In this document: piece after piece, positions 60,801 through 64,000 of the stretch
How the letters are laid out: each line of letters begins with the position of its first letter
Position numbering within the stretch: the stretch's first letter is position 1
Origin: Xylona heveae TC161
Lineage: Eukaryota > Ascomycota > Xylonomycetes > Xylonales > Xylonaceae
Direction of reading: 5' to 3'
DNA: 64,000 bases
NCBI RefSeq assembly: GCF_001619985.1
Contig: NW_017264197.1
Location: forward strand, 1,116,001 to 1,180,000
The notes under the pieces: model-generated
What the model saw: only the letters and a program-made list of their open reading frames with translations
The model's database searches: none
Told to the model about the DNA's origin: nothing
Program-made: the position numbers and the translations under genes

Positions 60801-62701
60801 GTAGATGTTGCGAACAGGGTGCGAAGGATCTCTGTGGTCAAGACTGACCCAGTCATCTTTGCAGGCCTCGAGGGAAGATTCGAGAGGGAAATCCCAGTAC
60901 TTTTGAGATCCGACCTTGTAACATCCATGGTCTTGCCATGCTTGAGACGAAGCCATGGGCGATCTGCCAAAAACATAGTTGTTGGCCGTATTATCGAGAA
61001 CATAGAACGCCTGCTCCTCACCCCATGAGAGCGTGGGAATTCCCGGTAGCATCAACGTAATCACGAAGATACCCAAATTCTGTCGGTGAGTGCCGTTCTT
61101 GATACCGGGCCACCGGAAAACATCCTGGTTGGTTACACCAAACATGTGGCGCGGATCGAAAACACCAGTTACGGCGTTCAGCATGTCATTAGTTTGAATC
61201 AGTGCTTCCCAACCAGCGACCCAGTTCACAGGGGTGTCATCGGCGGCAGCCATATTACCGTCTAAACCGAGAAATCGGCCCATGGCACGATACACGGAGT
61301 AGTGGAAGGCAGCCCCATCAAACGCGTTTTTGCCCACGTCCCGGATGAAGGCAGAGGAGTTTGAGCTATTCGTCATGGTAATGGCCTCCGTCATGTTTTC
61401 GATCATCATGTCGGGCTGCTTGCCTCGGCCAATATAAATTGATCCAAAGGCATTACCAGCGACAATCTCACCGGGGATGTAAAAGTTATGTTTGCCGACA
61501 GTGGCGGCACATTGGCGGAGATGGTCTGCAAAATCTCCTTGGGCGTCGACAGTGATCTGCAATCCCTTATCCATACGGAATCCATCAATATCCAAAGCCA
61601 TAATCGTGATGCACGAGAAGTGCTGGATCTTAGCACGGACGTCGCTTCGCCATTCACGTAGTCGGTCCTGGACAAAGGCGAACTTGGAAATTTGACGCTG
61701 CCATTCGGGGTAGTCACCAAAAGCTGCAATGTCACCATACTATGAATGCCCAGATATTAGCGAAGCGATTCTCACGTCAAATGGCAGAGGTCAGCGCAAA
61801 TTTACCTGGTCGAATTCACTATCCCGGCATCCAATGAGGTGTTCTGTGCCGTTTTTATGCACGGGAAAACCGTCGTCACCCCAGAATCGAGGATATTCAC
61901 ACTTATCGATATAAGAGTTGCCGAAACTGAAATCGTTGTATCTTCGATCATATTTCCACAAAGCGTTATGCTCCTTATAGTTGAAAGGAGTACTTGCGTT
62001 CAAATATCCCTCGAATCCAATCAAATCACCCATGCTGCAGAAACGATTAGCGGTCGAGCTGGGTTCGCCTCGGTTTCAAAGAGCTAATGACTTACGTTGC
62101 CATGGTGTTATCGAGAATCACGTACATCCCTCGGCTGTGGATGTCAGCAACACACTCCCGCCAAGCGGAAATGTTGCCAAAATGTGCGTCCAGGAGGGTC
62201 AAGTCCAACGGACTGTAACCGTCATTCTCCCACGGCACGTTGATGTGCGGACTTCCAGCCAGATAGATTCCCTGCGAATGTCTCTTAGTCTACACTTCAA
62301 GGTCGACGGACAGATGTTGCTCCTACCTTGACGCCCATGCCTTGAAGGTAGTCCAAAGACGCTTTCAAGCCGTCCACGTCACCACCATAGCGCAGTTGCG
62401 TGCCATAAAGGTCATGTTCCCATGCGGTACCGTTGATGTCGTCATTGGCTGGATCGCCATTTACGAATCGGTCCAGGAAGAAGCTGTAAAAGGGCATACG
62501 CCAATTCTCAGGCGACGGTGTGTACGTGTGATTTTCCCATTCTCCCCAGTAATCGAGGGGGTCGATAGCCGTTTTGTTGGTGTTCAGATTCCAGTCTTCG
62601 TAGGCAGGATCGTACCGAAGGGAGTGAGATACGGGGATTAGCAGTGCCAGCAAGATGCTCAGGGACGTGCCCAACATCTTGGGCGATTTGAGATGAACCA
62701 T
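54862..62701 (-). CDS. ags1: Cell-wall alpha-1,3-glucan synthase
   Basis: Multidomain plasma-membrane enzyme making alpha-1,3-glucan for the fungal wall. Exons on the minus strand are 62701-62327, 62271-62096, 62034-61806, 61739-56304, 56233-55912, 55855-55557 and 55491-54862, giving 2,488 residues. A signal peptide is followed by an extracellular GH13 amylase-like domain, with GFRMD (nucleophile Asp317), IPGEI (acid Glu351) and GVTNQDVFRWPG. A membrane span (~1085-1107) leads to a cytosolic GT5 glycogen-synthase-like domain with KIGGLGVMAQL (Lys1190) and RDEPFGLVAVEFG (~1554). A Ser/Pro-rich linker (~1690-1930) and a C-terminal set of membrane spans (from ~2060) presumably export the polymer. 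The last exon starts at TGG (55491), giving RRKIILWFFVAVI. All catalytic blocks and the full length are present, so the gene looks functional. Confidence 0.96.
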
Positions 62702-64000
62702 ACGGATGGTTCAGATCTCTCGCAGTTTCCTGCTGCGCTGGCCTGGAGAAGAAAAGGCAGCTCGAGATCGATATAGAAGGGTGCGTTGAAAAAGATTATG
62801 AAAGAGTATAGAGAAAGTGCTTCGGCCGTTGGCTGCACAAATCAATGGTTGCAGCAAATAAGGCCACCAACGACAACGTAAACAAATGAAACGAAGGTGG
62901 TAGGCAGTCGTGTGAGTTGATGCCCGGAAAGGAGGATGAAACAAGCAGGATGAAAAAGACCCAAAGGAGAGGGACACCTGCTGCTGCTGTTGCTGTTGTT
63001 TGGGGCAAAGACACCACACACACACCGGCACAGCCGCAGAGGTCTTGACAGAGAAGAAAGGAAAACGAAGGAAGAGAGGGAGATGCAGAATAGAAAAAGG
63101 GTAGCAACTGGCGGAGGTGGTTCGTACATGTACTCCGTAATGTATTTAGTGTATGGGCCCGGTATCCGATGGGGGCAAGATCATGGCAGGTCGACGGGGA
63201 GCATGCAGACCGGTTGAGACAGGGCTGGTTAGAGGGGCTGATTGGGTCCAGAGACGCCATAGGAATTGGATGAAGGGGTCCTGCATGTGAGAGAAGAGAC
63301 GGTGCAGTCGACCAGGTGAGGACGGTGCAATCTGGCCATGGTTGTGGGGGGGTGGAGGGGGGATTGATGGAAGCATTCCCACTTTGGGCGCGCATCATCA
63401 TGATCCGTAGCAGCAGCAAATAACAATATCATCAGCCTTAACTCCAGATCAGGTATCAAGCGGGACGGTCCCCTGACGGCGTTGTGTGTAGTTGCAGAAC
63501 TAGCTTCCGAAGACAAGACGAGGAAAAGGATGCTTGTTCAGTCTATCAGAGAATGGCCGGGTGGGCCACGCAGCTATCCGGCGCTCCGTCTCATAATCCA
63601 TCATCATGATGGTAGTTGCATCGGTTGATAATATCCAGGTACGAAGAAACGCAGACCCATGTAACCACCACCACCACCACCACCGACACCACCACCAGGA
63701 GCACCTCGAAAGCAATTTTTAGGCTCTAGTTCGGCTCGCTTGCATGCGTGCAGTGGCTTGCTGAGTCGACGTCTCTTGAGAAAAATGCGTTCCGGCACAC
63801 CAATTTTGCCCACGGCTTGTCTCTTGCGTGCCGGGTCCTGTACCAGGGGACAGGGTTCCACTTTACTTAGGGAGGCAACGACTGCAGGTCAAGCCGATGC
63901 CGATTCGGACGGGGGGAGGGTCGGTGAGTACAGTGGTACTGAGCATGGGGGGGGAGTAGTGGTTGTACTGTTGTAATTTTCGTAGTGTGGGTGTGGGTGT
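62702..64000. promoter_or_regulatory. Upstream region of the alpha-1,3-glucan synthase gene
   Basis: This 1.3 kb is the promoter side of the glucan synthase. The sense (-) strand is CT-rich near the start. Simple repeats occur: CTG-type triplets at about 62980-63000 and a CAC-triplet run at about 63664-63690. Open frames on either strand here are low-complexity and not accepted as genes. Confidence 0.5.

Noticed and set aside
63140-63976. Overlapping open frames upstream of the glucan synthase
   Set aside because: They overlap on both strands, are low-complexity (His/Pro or Trp runs from triplet repeats), and sit in promoter DNA.

Overview
This 64 kb window is chromosomal DNA from a filamentous ascomycete (Pezizomycotina). 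The evidence is short spliceosomal introns with GTAAGT-type donors and CTAA-type branch sites, long CT-rich leaders, and a gene set typical of moulds. That set includes an alpha-1,3-glucan synthase, an UNC93-type transporter, a PEX2 with fungal layout, and a coiled-coil protein resembling the Aspergillus spindle-pole protein SnaD. The glucan synthase and the PEX2 details suggest Eurotiomycetes; this placement is inference.

Layout. 1-5.7 kb: 3' part of a betaine aldehyde dehydrogenase gene (+), convergent with an UNC93-like transporter (-). 5.7-11.3 kb: glucosamine-6-phosphate deaminase and a hexokinase-family kinase, both +, probably a reduced N-acetylglucosamine catabolic cluster. 12.2-15.3 kb: an aquaporin-like gene with long pyrimidine-rich introns (+). 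16.1-20.8 kb: two - strand genes, an acidic nucleolar-type protein and a serine-rich protein of unknown function. 21.6-23.4 kb: glucosidase II beta subunit ending in KDEL (+). 23.4-26.7 kb: a 3.3 kb stretch with no gene I can support. 26.7-42.3 kb: + strand genes for a large disordered protein, a BTB-like protein, an orphan protein whose six introns are all phase 1, and a SnaD-like coiled-coil protein. 43.1-43.8 kb: a small host gene that appears derived from the protease region of a Ty1/copia element. 44.6-45.7 kb: a coiled-coil protein of unknown function. 46.7-48.2 kb: a GC-rich island carrying the last ~190 bp of a 28S rRNA gene (- strand) and spacer-like DNA with repeated GTTACCCGG motifs. 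48.9-54.0 kb: three - strand housekeeping genes, UPS2-like, a CHY zinc-finger protein in six tiny exons, and PEX2. 54.9-62.7 kb: a complete alpha-1,3-glucan synthase (-), followed by its upstream region.

Most gene models here need splicing, so I rebuilt exons by hand. For each multi-exon model the exon lengths sum to a multiple of three. Three genes begin with tiny or split starts: 2 nt in the deaminase, 5 nt in the CHY gene, and probably a split ATG in the 1,220-residue protein. These are easily lost in automatic annotation.

Functionally the window mixes wall and amino-sugar metabolism (glucan synthase, GlcNAc genes, ER glycoprotein trimming) with organelle biogenesis (UPS2, PEX2, CHY protein) and osmolyte or water handling (betaine aldehyde dehydrogenase, aquaporin). 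The items that most deserve a second look are the all-phase-1 orphan gene, the copia-derived host gene and the isolated rDNA island.
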